Shown here: positions 16,577 to 25,713 of the stretch, one piece after another
Position numbering within the stretch: the first letter of the stretch is position 1
How the letters are laid out: each line of letters starts with the position of its first letter
Source: CAZNHL01 sp964572965
Lineage (GTDB): Bacteria; Bacteroidota; Bacteroidia; Cytophagales; UBA9547
Assembly: GCA_964572965.1 (NCBI GenBank)
Contig: CAZNHL010000014.1
Location: 1 to 62,050, forward strand
DNA: 62,050 nucleotides
Reading direction: 5' to 3'
Made by a program: the position numbers and the translations under genes
The notes under the pieces: model-generated
Databases searched by the model: none
Seen by the model: the letters and a program-made list of their open reading frames with translations, nothing else
What the model was told of the DNA's origin: nothing

Positions 16577-17368
16577 ATGCAGTCGAAACCAAGAAAATAT
16601 GTTTTCTCTAAGGGAATAGATGAGAACCTCAAAGGTATCTACGAAGCGCACCGGTTTGTAGGAGCATTTTTCAGACAGGTCTTCAAACCTCCTTTTCATT
16701 TTCGCGCCATTGTTGACCAGTGTTTTGAGGTGGGGCTCAGGTCCCTTTTGCTCATTACTCTTACCGGTTTTGTTACCGGTGTTGTTTTTACGAAACAATC
16801 ACGTCCTTCTCTTGAAGTTTTTGGAGCAACTTCATGGTTGCCTTCTCTTATTTCCATTGCCTTGGTAAGAGCGCTTGGACCTTTGGTAACTGCATTGATT
16901 TGTGCAGGTAAAGTGGGGTCGAGTATCGGGGCTGAGTTAGGTTCTATGAGGGTTACCGAACAGATTGACGCAATGGAAGTGTCAGCAATAAACCCATTTA
17001 AATACCTGGTAGTAACCAGAATTGTGGCAACAACTATTTCTGTGCCTATTCTGGCAATGTACTGTAGCTTTGTTGGCTTGTTAGGCTCTTATGTTAATGT
17101 GCATAACCATGAGGATACCAGTTTTATTAACTTCTTTGAAAACGGTTTTGAAACAATCAGCTTTATAGATTTATATACAGCAGTTTTTAAAGCCTTGGTT
17201 TTTGGTTTTACGATTGGTGTTATCGGCTGTTATAAAGGCTTTCATGCCACACAAGGGACAAGAGGCGTTGGGCAGGCGGCTAATCAGGCAGTTGTACTTT
17301 CAATGTTCCTTATTTTTATTGAAGAGATTATCATTGTTCAGATCAGTAACTGGATCAAATTCTTTTAA
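16577..17368 (+). CDS. mlaE: MlaE-type ABC transporter permease
   Basis: 263 residues. About five membrane helices, with the family's helix-breaking centre: LVRALGPLVTALICAGKVGS followed by SIGAELGSMRVTEQIDAMEV, which is the interface with the ATPase and one of the best-conserved stretches of MlaE/TTG2B. The C-terminal half has VATTISVPILAMYCSFVGLL and VVLSMFLIFIEEIIIVQI. It is the first gene of a permease-ATPase-MCE cluster with gaps of 2 and 3 bp. MlaE homologues move phospholipids or other lipids between membranes. Bacteroidota versions commonly lack mlaB/mlaC next to them, as here. A possible promoter is TTG at 16536 and TACATTTT at 16557. Confidence 0.94.
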   Translation: MQSKPRKYVFSKGIDENLKGIYEAHRFVGAFFRQVFKPPFHFRAIVDQCFEVGLRSLLLITLTGFVTGVVFTKQSRPSLEVFGATSWLPSLISIALVRALGPLVTALICAGKVGSSIGAELGSMRVTEQIDAMEVSAINPFKYLVVTRIVATTISVPILAMYCSFVGLLGSYVNVHNHEDTSFINFFENGFETISFIDLYTAVFKALVFGFTIGVIGCYKGFHATQGTRGVGQAANQAVVLSMFLIFIEEIIIVQISNWIKFF

Positions 17369-17370
17369 CC

Positions 17371-18150
17371 ATGAGAAAAAAACAAATAGAATTTTCTATT
17401 GGTGAAGATGAACCAATAATTTCACTCCGGGGGCTGTATAAGTCTTTTGGAGATCTGGATGTATTGAAAGGAATTGACCTGGATGTTTTTAAAGGTGAAA
17501 ACCTGGTAGTACTTGGGCGTTCCGGTACAGGCAAATCGGTATTGATAAAGATTCTGGTAGGTTTGTTGAAACCCGATGCCGGAACTGTGAAAGTACTTGG
17601 TGAGGAAGTAGATAAACTGAATGGAAAAACATTGGATGCATTGCGCTTGCATATTGGTTTCTCGTTCCAGAACAGTGCTTTGTATGACAGTATGAGTGTT
17701 AGGCAAAATCTGGAGTTTCCATTGACGATGAATAAAAGGAATCTGACAAGGCAGGAAGTAAAAGATGCAGTGGAAGAAGTACTGGATGCTGTAGGGCTTA
17801 TAGATAAACTTAATTTTATGCCTTCTGACCTGTCTGGCGGGCAGCGTAAGCGGATCGGTATTGCAAGAACGCTGATCCTGAAGCCGCAGATCATGCTTTA
17901 TGATGAACCCACGTCAGGCCTGGATCCTATTACCAGTGATGAGATTAATGAGTTGATTAATGAAGTGCAGACTAAATATAATACAACGTCGATCATTATC
18001 ACACATGACCTTACCTGTGCCAAAGAAACCGGTAATCGAGTAGCTATGTTGCTGGATGGACAATTTTTAAAAGTAGGCGCTTTTGATGATGTTTTTGCGC
18101 TTGAAGATGAACGAGTGAAGAGTTTTTATAAATATAATTTTATACAATAA
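17371..18150 (+). CDS. mlaF: MlaF-type ABC transporter ATP-binding protein
   Basis: 259 residues. Walker A GRSGTGKSVLIKIL, Q-loop FSFQNSALYDSMSV, ABC signature LSGGQRKRIGIAR, Walker B ILKPQIMLYDEPTSGLDP and switch His (IITHDL). The N-terminal 15 residues (RKKQIEFSIGEDEPI) extend before the fold. Start codon 2 bp after the permease stop. In the Mla complex two MlaF bind the permease and drive lipid transfer. Final residues (RVKSFYKYNFIQ) contact the partner in related proteins. Confidence 0.95.
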   Translation: MRKKQIEFSIGEDEPIISLRGLYKSFGDLDVLKGIDLDVFKGENLVVLGRSGTGKSVLIKILVGLLKPDAGTVKVLGEEVDKLNGKTLDALRLHIGFSFQNSALYDSMSVRQNLEFPLTMNKRNLTRQEVKDAVEEVLDAVGLIDKLNFMPSDLSGGQRKRIGIARTLILKPQIMLYDEPTSGLDPITSDEINELINEVQTKYNTTSIIITHDLTCAKETGNRVAMLLDGQFLKVGAFDDVFALEDERVKSFYKYNFIQ

Positions 18151-18153
18151 GCT

Positions 18154-19119
18154 ATGAGTGAGTCAGTCAATAAAAGACCCGTAATTGTAGGACTTTTTGT
18201 CCTGATAGGATTGCTTATTCTTGCTGCCGGTGTGCTGACAATAGGCAATTTGCATGAGACATTTACCAGGAAAATAAGAATTACTACACGTTTTGATGAT
18301 GTGAACGGTTTACAGCATGGTGGTAATGTCTGGTTTTCCGGTGTTAAAATTGGTACAGTGCGTAAGCTGAATTTTTACGGTCAGTCGCAGGTACAGGTAA
18401 TCATGAGTATTGATGAAAATGCCCGCGATTATATTCGTAAAGATGCCAAAGTGAAGATCAGTACAGATGGGCTGATCGGCAGCAAGATTATTGTAATTTA
18501 TGGAGGTACTTCAAAAGCAGAACCTATTGTGGATGGAGATACATTGGGCGTTGAAAATGCTTTATCTACGGACGAGATGATGGGTACATTTCAGGAAAGT
18601 AATAAAAACCTGCTCGAAATTACCAATGACCTTAAAATAGTGACTAAGAAAATAGCTCATGGCGATGGCTCTGTAGGGCGGTTATTAAATAGCCATGATG
18701 TTTATAATAACATATTGGCCACAACCAATTCTTTGCAGAAAGCTTCTAAACAGGCACAAGAGATGGCCGCTTCTCTGGCAGAATTCAGTAAAAAACTGAA
18801 TAAAGAAGGTGGTCTTGCCAATGACCTTGTAACAGATACTACCATGTTCAATTCATTGCGTGCGACTATAGGACAGTTAGAGCAGATTGCTGATACCGCC
18901 GCCGGTTTTGTGGAGAATCTGAAGAAAGCGACGGCTGATCCTAATAGCCCAATTGGAGTGATTTTAAAAGATAAAGCAACTGCTGACCATTTAAAGGAAA
19001 CTATCAAAAATCTTGACAGCAGTTCTAAGAAACTGGATGAAGACCTGGAAGGTTTACAGCATAGCTTTTTGCTCCGTAAGTATTTTAAAAAGAAAAATAA
19101 GGAGAAGGAAGGGAATTGA
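18154..19119 (+). CDS. mlaD: MlaD-type MCE lipid-binding protein
   Basis: 321 residues. One N-terminal anchor helix (VIVGLFVLIGLLILAAGVLT) and an MCE domain (residues 40-120): TTRFDDVNGLQHGGNVWFSG, VKIGTVRKL and the end of the domain in AKVKISTDGLIGSKIIVIYGG. The remainder is a long coiled coil (to about residue 300), then a basic end (KKKNKEKEGN). MCE proteins form hexamers that hold lipids in the periplasm. The coiled coil could form the kind of needle or tunnel seen in MCE proteins such as PqiB and LetB. 3 bp after mlaF. With the permease it forms a lipid importer or exporter whose direction is not decidable here. Confidence 0.93.
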   Translation: MSESVNKRPVIVGLFVLIGLLILAAGVLTIGNLHETFTRKIRITTRFDDVNGLQHGGNVWFSGVKIGTVRKLNFYGQSQVQVIMSIDENARDYIRKDAKVKISTDGLIGSKIIVIYGGTSKAEPIVDGDTLGVENALSTDEMMGTFQESNKNLLEITNDLKIVTKKIAHGDGSVGRLLNSHDVYNNILATTNSLQKASKQAQEMAASLAEFSKKLNKEGGLANDLVTDTTMFNSLRATIGQLEQIADTAAGFVENLKKATADPNSPIGVILKDKATADHLKETIKNLDSSSKKLDEDLEGLQHSFLLRKYFKKKNKEKEGN

Positions 19120-19737
19120 TAATTTTTCAACAAATAATGAGGCTCCTTCCATACCTGTTTCCCAAAAACTATATGATAACCGTATGTATATTGAATTGGT
19201 AGGTGGCTTGCTCCATTTGAGTTCTATGAGAATGAACGATACTGCCGGTGACTGGCTGGTTAATTCCGGCGCAGGGAATTCAAGCGGAAAGGGTTGGTAA
19301 TTAGTCGGTTTAACTAAGGGTAAGATAGGGTAATAGCCATGATATAATTGCCCTTATAGGATTTATTCATAATCAATGAGTCAATAATTGATTGAAGACT
19401 GTTGTTCTCTCGCATTTCCTTGATATTGTTTGGATATTATCAGCTATTGAGTATCCGTTTCATCGCACCTTACCTGATTCGTTTAACCAGAGATTCTGAA
19501 TTATTATTTGGCGGTTTGAGGCTGGGTTAATACTGAGAAATACAAATTGTGTTGACTGCAAAAGGTGTTATTCAGGCCAAAGAAGTATTTGTTTTTGTAG
19601 GTTGATCTGTTTAAAATGCGTAACTTTTATATAGATTAGTTTATCAAAAACGATCTGTGCAAAACCAGAGATGTCCAAGCCTCGCGAAAGGGCCTATGGG
19701 TAACTCATTGAAAAAGCCCCGGTATTGCCGGGGCTTT
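19120..19737. other. Intergenic region after the mla operon
   Basis: 618 bp without a convincing ORF. The plus-strand ORF reading through from 19013 uses a frame that overlaps the MCE gene and reads as a shadow. The far end carries the strong hairpin at 19711-19739. Whether a small RNA precedes it is an open question (see findings). Confidence 0.5.
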
Positions 19738-19739
19738 TT
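19711..19739. terminator. Strong bidirectional terminator
   Basis: AAAAAGCCCCGG / CCGGGGCTTTTT, 12-bp stem, loop TATTG (19723-19727). It overlaps the TAA stop (19738-19740) of the GyrI-like gene. Confidence 0.9.
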
Positions 19740-20238
19740 AGTTTTTAGTCTTTTTCTTCTTTATCGGTATCCATAGTTCTTCTTCAGAGTCGGGGTCGTT
19801 GTTTTTGTATTTGCTGCCCAATATTTCAAAGTGTGGTCTTTGATCTGGTTCATATTCAGACTGGGGAAGCCATTGACAAAAAATATAGCGGAATGTTTCT
19901 TCAAAATCGCTTGCACTGCCTTTGTAAATGAACACAGCATAAAGTCCTGTAGGAAGCGTAAATGATTCCATTCCGGAAGGTATTTCGCTGAAATCGGATA
20001 CTTCAGCTGCAGCCCATTTTATAAACTCGGTATCGGGTGTGAAGTTCTTGAAATCAAGTGATTTATCATATTCCTGAATACAGAATAAGTCAGTTGAAAG
20101 ATTATTTTTAATATGTCTTCTTTCCGGCATGAAACTTTGCCAGAGTTGCTGGGTTGCGTTATTATTGATGGACATAGAGAGCCGTTTTCCAACAAGTTTC
20201 CTTGCTGATAATGTTTCAATACGCGGTTCCATTATCAA
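19738..20238 (-). CDS. GyrI-like / AraC effector-binding domain protein
   Basis: 166 residues. The GyrI-like fold is recognisable: beta strand RIETLSARKLVGKRLSMSIN, middle LFCIQEYDKSLDFKNFTPDT, then LPTGLYAVFIYKGSASDFEE and FRYIFCQWLPQSEYEPDQRP with HFEILGSKYKNNDPDSEEELWIPIK as the closing strands. Stand-alone members bind small hydrophobic ligands. ATG at 20232, two codons in, is an equally good start. Terminators on both sides make it a monocistronic gene. Confidence 0.85.
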   Translation of the reverse strand: MIMEPRIETLSARKLVGKRLSMSINNNATQQLWQSFMPERRHIKNNLSTDLFCIQEYDKSLDFKNFTPDTEFIKWAAAEVSDFSEIPSGMESFTLPTGLYAVFIYKGSASDFEETFRYIFCQWLPQSEYEPDQRPHFEILGSKYKNNDPDSEEELWIPIKKKKTKN

Positions 20239-20270
20239 AAGTATTTACAAATAGATGATTATATAATAAT

Positions 20271-20313
20271 ACAAAATAAAAGTCCCGTCTTTTGAGCGGG
20301 ACTTTTATTTTGT
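20271..20313. terminator. Terminator of the gene at 20328 (17-bp stem)
   Basis: Arms 20271-20287 and 20297-20313 are perfect complements (ACAAAATAAAAGTCCCG and its reverse). A-rich and T-rich flanks in both directions. Confidence 0.9.
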
Positions 20314-20327
20314 ATGAGTGTCTCTGA

Positions 20328-20846
20328 TTACTTTTTGACTTGTTTGATCAGGCTTTCTAACTCTTTACGCGTTACATTTTTCGCGTCTTTACGGTTAAGC
20401 CCATGCTTTGATTCTTTGTACCATGAAGAAACATTTGCACGTGTTGCACCAACTATGCGGCCGGCTTCAGTGAATGTAAACTCCTTTTTTGCCTGATCGA
20501 AATCTTCAAGCTTGTTTTTTACAGCTTTCGCCGCTTTTTTAGAAACTGCATCAGAAAAAGATGCTAACACTTTTATATGTGCAAGTGTTGCTTTTTGTGA
20601 TTTTTCGTCAAGTTTTTTAAAGTATTTTTTGAAGTCATTTACATTCTGAAATAATGCTTCTTCTGTCGTTAAAACTCTATGTACTGCTGACTGAAGTGAA
20701 GAATCGGTTTTAAGACGTTTTTCGAGTTCTTTTATTTTTGATCTTAAATCTGTGTGGGCAAGATCTTCAATTGTATGAACTACTTTTTGCTCAAGGTTAT
20801 TGAAGATTTCGAAAATGGTTTTTTTTACATTTTTAGGCTTGTTCAT
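20328..20846 (-). CDS. Hypothetical helical protein with a possible HTH
   Basis: 172 residues, very rich in Lys (about 20%) and helix formers. Two long helices (VKKTIFEIFNNLEQKVVHTI; EKSQKATLAHIKVLASFSDA) with coiled-coil character. Near the C-terminus FTFTEAGRIVGATRANVSSWYKES looks like a helix-turn-helix (AGRIVGATRANVSSWYKES has the spacing of a phage-type HTH), followed by a basic tail. I do not recognise a family. A DNA-binding architectural or regulatory protein is a fair guess; no partner gene helps. Confidence 0.65.
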   Translation of the reverse strand: MNKPKNVKKTIFEIFNNLEQKVVHTIEDLAHTDLRSKIKELEKRLKTDSSLQSAVHRVLTTEEALFQNVNDFKKYFKKLDEKSQKATLAHIKVLASFSDAVSKKAAKAVKNKLEDFDQAKKEFTFTEAGRIVGATRANVSSWYKESKHGLNRKDAKNVTRKELESLIKQVKK

Positions 20847-21186
20847 AAATTTGATTTTTTAAAAGTTGTGAATAAAAGTGAACTACATTGTAATATAACG
20901 TTTCTCTTATTCTATTATTTATGAACAGCAATTTTGTTGACATTTTATTTTGAGTATTTATTACTGATTTTTATAGTGTTTAGGGGGATAGAAAATGTAT
21001 TTTTTCCCCATTATGTTTCTAAATTCCACAAATGCGTGATAAGATTTCGTAACGAGTTTGCCGGAATCAGAGTAATTAAAAAGCCATTTCCTGTTATAAA
21101 AACCTGTTATAGCAGAGTTTGCTGTCAGAGAAGAAGCAATTGGAAAAGCATTTGCAATAAGTAAATCAACCAAACTATTTTTTTAC
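20847..21186. other. Divergent intergenic region
   Basis: 340 bp between divergent genes, AT-rich. Nothing specific seen. A 70-codon minus-strand ORF (20961-21173) lacks any feature that would support it. Confidence 0.4.
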
Positions 21187-21890
21187 ATGAAAAGGATGAT
21201 TTTACCATTTTGCTTGATGCTGGGAGTAGCAACAACTGCATTTTCTCAATCAGATTCAGATAATACTCATGTGGGTGTGGGTATAAAAGGGGGATATAAC
21301 TACGCTAATCTCAGCGTTAGTNNNNNNNNNNGGATATTGATGATAAAAATGCCATTTCATCATTTAATATAAGTGCCTATGTAGATTTACCTCTTGCCCG
21401 TGTTTTGAGTATTCAGGCAGGGCTTGGGCTATCCGGTAAGGGAGCATCTTTTACTTATGGTGACAAATCCAGCGGAACATGGTATGAACTTAAAACAAAT
21501 CCTCTTTACCTTGAACTGCCTGTTAATATTGTGGGCAAAATTCCACTCGGTTCAAACAGCAATATCTTTTTTGGAGCCGGTCCTTATGGCGCTATGGGTA
21601 TAGGGGGCAAATATAAAGTTACCGGTGAAGTGCTTGGTTTCAATTATTCAAAAGAGGATGGCATTACTTTTAGTAATGATGACCCCACAAATGGCCAAAA
21701 TGGAGAGTCCGGTGATTTGAAGCGTTTTGACTTCGGATTGAACTTTCTGGCAGGTATTGAAATAAAGCACATTACATTGAATGCTAATTATGGGTTAGGT
21801 CTGGTGAATATCAAACCTGGTTCTAAGAATAATGATAATGATAAGTATAAAAACAGAGTGTTCTCTCTGTCAGTAGGTTATTTGTTCTAA
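21187..21890 (+). CDS. Outer-membrane beta-barrel protein (PorT/OmpW-like), split by an assembly gap
   Basis: Signal peptide KRMILPFCLMLGVATTAFSQ and mature start SDSDNTHVGVGIKGGYNYANL, the usual first strand of PorT-family barrels. After the N run the frame resumes at DIDDKNAISSFNISAYVDL (in-frame from 21333) and then SIQAGLGLSGKGASF, YLELPVNIVGKIPLGSNSNI, FFGAGPYGAMGIGGKYKV and the last strand NRVFSLSVGYLF with terminal Phe, an outer-membrane C-terminus. Total about 235 residues. Codon phase means the missing length is 2 modulo 3. Small barrel proteins of this kind are common in Bacteroidota and their substrates are unknown. Divergent to the helical protein. Confidence 0.85.
21322..21331. 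other. Assembly gap (10 N) inside the barrel gene
   Basis: The preceding codon is complete at 21321, and the first base after the gap is the third base of a codon, so the real gap length is 2 modulo 3 and not 10. Confidence 0.95.
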
Positions 21891-21952
21891 TGGATAAATG
21901 TAAGATGACAGACACGGGAAGTTTAGGGTACTTTTTGAATCTGGTATAATGT

Positions 21953-21983
21953 AAAAAGCTCACTATTTTGTAGTGAGCTTTTT
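21953..21983 (+). terminator. Terminator of the barrel gene
   Basis: AAAAAGCTCACTA / TAGTGAGCTTTTT, 13-bp stem, loop TTTTG, then more T. Confidence 0.9.
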
Positions 21984-22068
21984 TTAAGAGCATTTACTTT
22001 TAGGTATTTGCCTTTTTCAAATCAATATCTAGTGAATGATTTTTTTGAACTTTTAAATTATTGCTGCT

Positions 22069-23391
22069 ATGAAGAATTTCGCTATTAATTCATTTGATGC
22101 GTTTGACGGAAAGTCAGAAAAAGCCAGAAGTAGCTTTAAACAGTTTACAGAAATGGGAAAGCTTGTAGAAAATGATAAAAAGGAAAAAGGTCGGCTTAAT
22201 ATTACCGATAACCGGAATTCCTTTTTACATAGTAATTTCAGTAAGATACCCTCTGTTGAAGAAGCTACAAAAAAAGAGAAAAAGAGGTCTGAAGCGATTG
22301 CACCAGATAAGCGAATCGGCTATGCAGTAGTCGGTTTGGGTAAACTTACACAATTACAGATTTTGCCGGCTTTCGGGAAGTGCAAAAAATCGAAATTGGT
22401 TGCTTTGGTAAGCGGTGATCCCGATAAATCAAAAAAACTGGCAGAGCAATACGGTGTAAAAAAAACGAATATCTACAATTATCAGAATTACGATGAGCTC
22501 CGGAATAATCCGGAGGTAGATGTGATTTATATAGTGCTGCCGAATGGAATGCACGCTGAATATACGATAAGGGGAGCAAAAGCAGGCAAACATATTCTTT
22601 GTGAAAAACCGATGGCTAATTCTGTCAAAGAAGGGCTTGAAATGATTGATGCCTGCAGGAAAGCTGATAGAAAATTGATGCTGGCTTACAGGATTCAATA
22701 TGAGCCATACAATAATCATATAAAAACGCTATGCAGGGAAAATGAATTTGGAGCTACTAAAATGATTACTTCTTCCAATAATCAGAATATTCCCGACCCT
22801 AAAGTGTGGAGGCTTAATAAAAAACTGGCAGGCGGCGGTTGTTTGCCCGATATAGGTATTTACTGCCTTAATACTATCAGATTTATTACGGGTGAAGAGC
22901 CTTATGAAGTTTACGCAAATACTTATAGTACTCCCGGGGACCCCCGGTGGAAAGAAGTAGAGGAAAGTATTACGTGGCAAATGAAATTCCCGAGTGGTAT
23001 ACTTGCCACATGTACGAGTAGTTATGGCGTGTTTGAATCCCGGAATTACAGAGTGTTTGCTGAAGATGGCTATTTTGGAATGGATCCTGCCTATCCGTAT
23101 TATGGCTTACGCTTATATAAGTCATTTTTGTCTGAAGGCATGGAAATTACACAGGATGTTTATTTAGATGAACAGGATCATTTCGCCACAGAAATGGACC
23201 ATCTTTCGGAATGTATTATAGAAAACAAAGACCCGTATACGCCAGGAGAAGAAGGCTTACAGGATATGAAAATAATTGAAGCTTTGTATAAGTCTGCCGA
23301 AAAAAATAAACCCGTACAATTAGAAAGAATTCAGGAGCTGGATGTGTTTAGGAATGTTGGCTCTGTTATATCTTCGGATAAAAAGTCTTAG
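22069..23391 (+). CDS. Gfo/Idh/MocA-family oxidoreductase (glucose-fructose oxidoreductase-like)
   Basis: 440 residues. The Rossmann core starts at residue 84: RIGYAVVGLGKLTQLQILPAF (GxGxxxxxxxxPA), NAD-binding SKLVALVSGDPDKSKKLAEQYG, then the family signature AGKHILCEKPMANSVKEGLE with catalytic Lys in EKP, and in the C-terminal half GGGCLPDIGIYCLNTIRFITG, which carries the catalytic Asp/His-equivalent region. The first 83 residues are a long, polar, low-complexity extension rich in Lys and Ser; it has neither a Tat motif nor a hydrophobic core, so the enzyme looks cytosolic, unlike the secreted Zymomonas enzyme. Substrate is a sugar or polyol, not determinable. Neighbouring carbohydrate genes agree with that. 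Confidence 0.93.
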   Translation: MKNFAINSFDAFDGKSEKARSSFKQFTEMGKLVENDKKEKGRLNITDNRNSFLHSNFSKIPSVEEATKKEKKRSEAIAPDKRIGYAVVGLGKLTQLQILPAFGKCKKSKLVALVSGDPDKSKKLAEQYGVKKTNIYNYQNYDELRNNPEVDVIYIVLPNGMHAEYTIRGAKAGKHILCEKPMANSVKEGLEMIDACRKADRKLMLAYRIQYEPYNNHIKTLCRENEFGATKMITSSNNQNIPDPKVWRLNKKLAGGGCLPDIGIYCLNTIRFITGEEPYEVYANTYSTPGDPRWKEVEESITWQMKFPSGILATCTSSYGVFESRNYRVFAEDGYFGMDPAYPYYGLRLYKSFLSEGMEITQDVYLDEQDHFATEMDHLSECIIENKDPYTPGEEGLQDMKIIEALYKSAEKNKPVQLERIQELDVFRNVGSVISSDKKS

Positions 23392-23394
23392 GTT

Positions 23395-23438
23395 AAATAC
23401 AAGGGTTATGAAAACAGGTTTTCATAACCCTTGTATTT
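23395..23438. terminator. Bidirectional terminator, 20-bp stem
   Basis: Arms 23395-23414 and 23419-23438 are perfect complements with loop CAGG. Serves the convergent oxidoreductase and DUF4142 genes. Confidence 0.9.
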
Positions 23439-23452
23439 ATTTACAATGCCGG

Positions 23453-24043
23453 TTACTTTTTTTGTTGTTGCTTCAGCGTTTTATGGATTTTCTCAGCGAT
23501 TTGGAGGTGTTTTCTCAATGTTGGTAAAGTCTGTGTGGCAAAAGCCCTTAGCCTTTCGTTTTCAGAATCGGTAGAAGCTGCTTCAAATTTCCTGATGTCT
23601 TCTTTATGGTCTTCCACCATGTGTTCAATAAAGGCATAATCGAAGTTGACACCGGCTTTAGAGTCAATAAAGGCTATATGCTTTCTGGCTTGTTCACCCA
23701 GCGTTGTAGGAATAGCAACGCGATACATTTCTGCAATTTCTGTTAGTTTTTTATTGGCTTCAGTGTGGTCTTCAAGTAATGTTTTTCCGAAATTTTTAAC
23801 AGCCGGGTCTATACCTTTTTTCTGGGCAAGTTGTCCAAGGTCTATTTCTTTTAACCCTCCGTTGTAAGCTTCTACCACAAAATTAGAGTCACCCTGGGTC
23901 ATATCAGTGGTTTTGGTTATTACGCTGTCTTTGTTTTCATTTTGCTGTTCAGCGCGCTTTACACTGTCGTTGTCGTTGGTGTTACATGCCTCAAAAAACA
24001 ATACAGGTATCAATAGGCCGATTGTAATAAATATCTTTTTCAT
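23453..24043 (-). CDS. DUF4142 lipoprotein
   Basis: 196 residues from ATG 24043, 15 codons inside the longest frame, chosen because a signal peptide begins there: KKIFITIGLLIPVLFFEAC with lipobox FFEAC, then NTNDNDSVKRAEQQNENKDS. The mature part is a DUF4142 helical bundle: DSNFVVEAYNGGLKEIDLGQ, FGKTLLEDHTEANKKLTEIA and the second-half HMVEDHKEDIRKFEAAS. This ferritin-like four-helix family (also called outer-membrane or cell-surface DUF4142) carries paired His/Glu residues. Cell-surface or periplasmic; precise role unknown. Converges with the oxidoreductase. Confidence 0.88.
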   Translation of the reverse strand: MKKIFITIGLLIPVLFFEACNTNDNDSVKRAEQQNENKDSVITKTTDMTQGDSNFVVEAYNGGLKEIDLGQLAQKKGIDPAVKNFGKTLLEDHTEANKKLTEIAEMYRVAIPTTLGEQARKHIAFIDSKAGVNFDYAFIEHMVEDHKEDIRKFEAASTDSENERLRAFATQTLPTLRKHLQIAEKIHKTLKQQQKK

Positions 24044-24178
24044 AAGCTTAAAAATTGAAGTGAAATGATTATTACAGGATAAACACAATTACGATACCAA
24101 GAGGCTTTTCTGGTATTACAAGGCTGTTTCAGGCGCATGAAACCGTCAGTATGGAGAACTAGTCTACAGTTTGGGGTC

Positions 24179-25702
24179 TTAAGATTCCTGGTCATTGGCC
24201 CGGCCGAATATTTGTAACAGTTTTTTTGTTTTGCCCGCTAAGGCAGGTGTAAGTAAACCGCTTTTGATACGCCAGTTCCAGTTATTGTGAGATGTGCCGG
24301 GTCTGTTCATAATCGCTTCTTTGCCCAGCCCCAGTAAATCCTGTACAGGGAAGATCGCTACTTGACCTACAGAACCCAGAGCGAGCCTTATTCCTACTGT
24401 ATGGATAGTAGCAGCAGATACTTTTTGATTAACATATGATTCAATTCGCTTTTTTGTTGCTTCGGGTATTTCTGTTTCAAACCAGCCACGCATAGTGTTG
24501 TTGTCGTGAGTACCTGTATACACGATTGAGTTTTTGACGTGATTATGTTGTATGTATGGATTAGTTCCCAGGTCATGCCCAAAACCAAATTGAATGATCC
24601 GCATGCCCGCAAAGTCAAATTCATTGAGCAGATCAATTACCGGCTGGTCTATCATGCCCAGGTCTTCAGCTATAAATGGCATGTCGGGATATTCCTTCCG
24701 GATTACTTTGAAGAATGCGCTTCCCGGGCATTTTATCCATTTACCGTTTACAGCAGTTTTATTGGTGGCCTTTATCTGCCAGAATGCGGAAAATGCCCTG
24801 AAATGATCTAAGCGAAGTACGTCGCACATGCGGAGATTTTGCTCAATTCGTTTTACCCACCAGGAGAAATTGTTTTCCTGAAGTTTTGGCCAGTCATAGG
24901 TAGGCATGCCCCACATCTGACCTGTTTTGCTAAAGTCATCAGGGGGAACACCACCGCTATAAGCAGGTTTCATCGTGTCAGTAAGCATGAAATAGTAGGG
25001 GTGAGCCCAGACATCTGCACTTTCATAGCTAACATAAAATGGCATATCGCCTATGAAATATACTTTTCTTTCCTGACAATAAGCTTTTAACAAGTCTAAT
25101 TGTCTGAAGAACAAGAACTGCAGAAACTTTTCTTTTAAAATGGCTTCTGCATGCTCGGCTTTTGCATTTTCTAATGCTTCAGGCTGTCTGTCGCGCAGAT
25201 TGGCAGGCCAGTCAGACCAGCTTTTTTTATTAAAACCGGCACGGATGGCAGTGTATAATGCATAGTCGTCAAGCCAGTCTGAGTTTTCGCCAAGGAATTT
25301 TAAAAATAGCTTATTAATACTGTCAGGACTGTTTTTTTTGAAGTATTGAAATGCTTTTTCAAATAGCGGTTCTTTGAACTGATGAATGGTATCAAAGTCT
25401 ACTTTATTTGAGTTAAAGGGTACTGGGTGGATTAAGTCTTTTGAATTGAGTAAGTTGTCTTTTACCAGCATTTCAGGACTGATCATAAGGGTGTTGCCTG
25501 CAAAAGCTGATAAAGCACTGTATGGTGAGTAGCCGCTTCCGTCATCTGTAGAGTTTAATGGCAATACTTGCCAGAAGCGAAATGACGAGTTTGCAAGAAA
25601 GTCGGCAAATTCATAGGCCGCCGGGCCCAGATCTCCTATGCCGTAAGCAGATGGCAATGAGGTGATGTGCATGATGATACCACTACTTCTGGGTGTTTGC
25701 AT
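24179..25702 (-). CDS. malQ: 4-alpha-glucanotransferase (amylomaltase, GH77)
   Basis: 507 residues, normal for short bacterial GH77 enzymes. Signatures: SSGIIMHITSLPSAYGIGDL and FLANSSFRFWQVLPLNSTD at the start; catalytic nucleophile Asp in DVLRLDHFRAFSAFWQI; acid/base Glu in MPFIAEDLGMI; third acid in TGTHDNNTMRGWFETE. It transfers maltodextrin units and releases glucose, balancing chain lengths. Third gene of the minus-strand treZ-treY-malQ run: its start is 11 bp downstream of the treY stop. It would shape the chains that TreY acts on. No signal peptide, so cytosolic. Confidence 0.96.
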   Translation of the reverse strand: MQTPRSSGIIMHITSLPSAYGIGDLGPAAYEFADFLANSSFRFWQVLPLNSTDDGSGYSPYSALSAFAGNTLMISPEMLVKDNLLNSKDLIHPVPFNSNKVDFDTIHQFKEPLFEKAFQYFKKNSPDSINKLFLKFLGENSDWLDDYALYTAIRAGFNKKSWSDWPANLRDRQPEALENAKAEHAEAILKEKFLQFLFFRQLDLLKAYCQERKVYFIGDMPFYVSYESADVWAHPYYFMLTDTMKPAYSGGVPPDDFSKTGQMWGMPTYDWPKLQENNFSWWVKRIEQNLRMCDVLRLDHFRAFSAFWQIKATNKTAVNGKWIKCPGSAFFKVIRKEYPDMPFIAEDLGMIDQPVIDLLNEFDFAGMRIIQFGFGHDLGTNPYIQHNHVKNSIVYTGTHDNNTMRGWFETEIPEATKKRIESYVNQKVSAATIHTVGIRLALGSVGQVAIFPVQDLLGLGKEAIMNRPGTSHNNWNWRIKSGLLTPALAGKTKKLLQIFGRANDQES

Positions 25703-25713
25703 AGTCTTTTCTT

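Noticed and set aside
19013..19300. 95-codon plus ORF at the end of mlaD
   Set aside because: Its first third overlaps mlaD in another frame and the rest is of low complexity without a family match.
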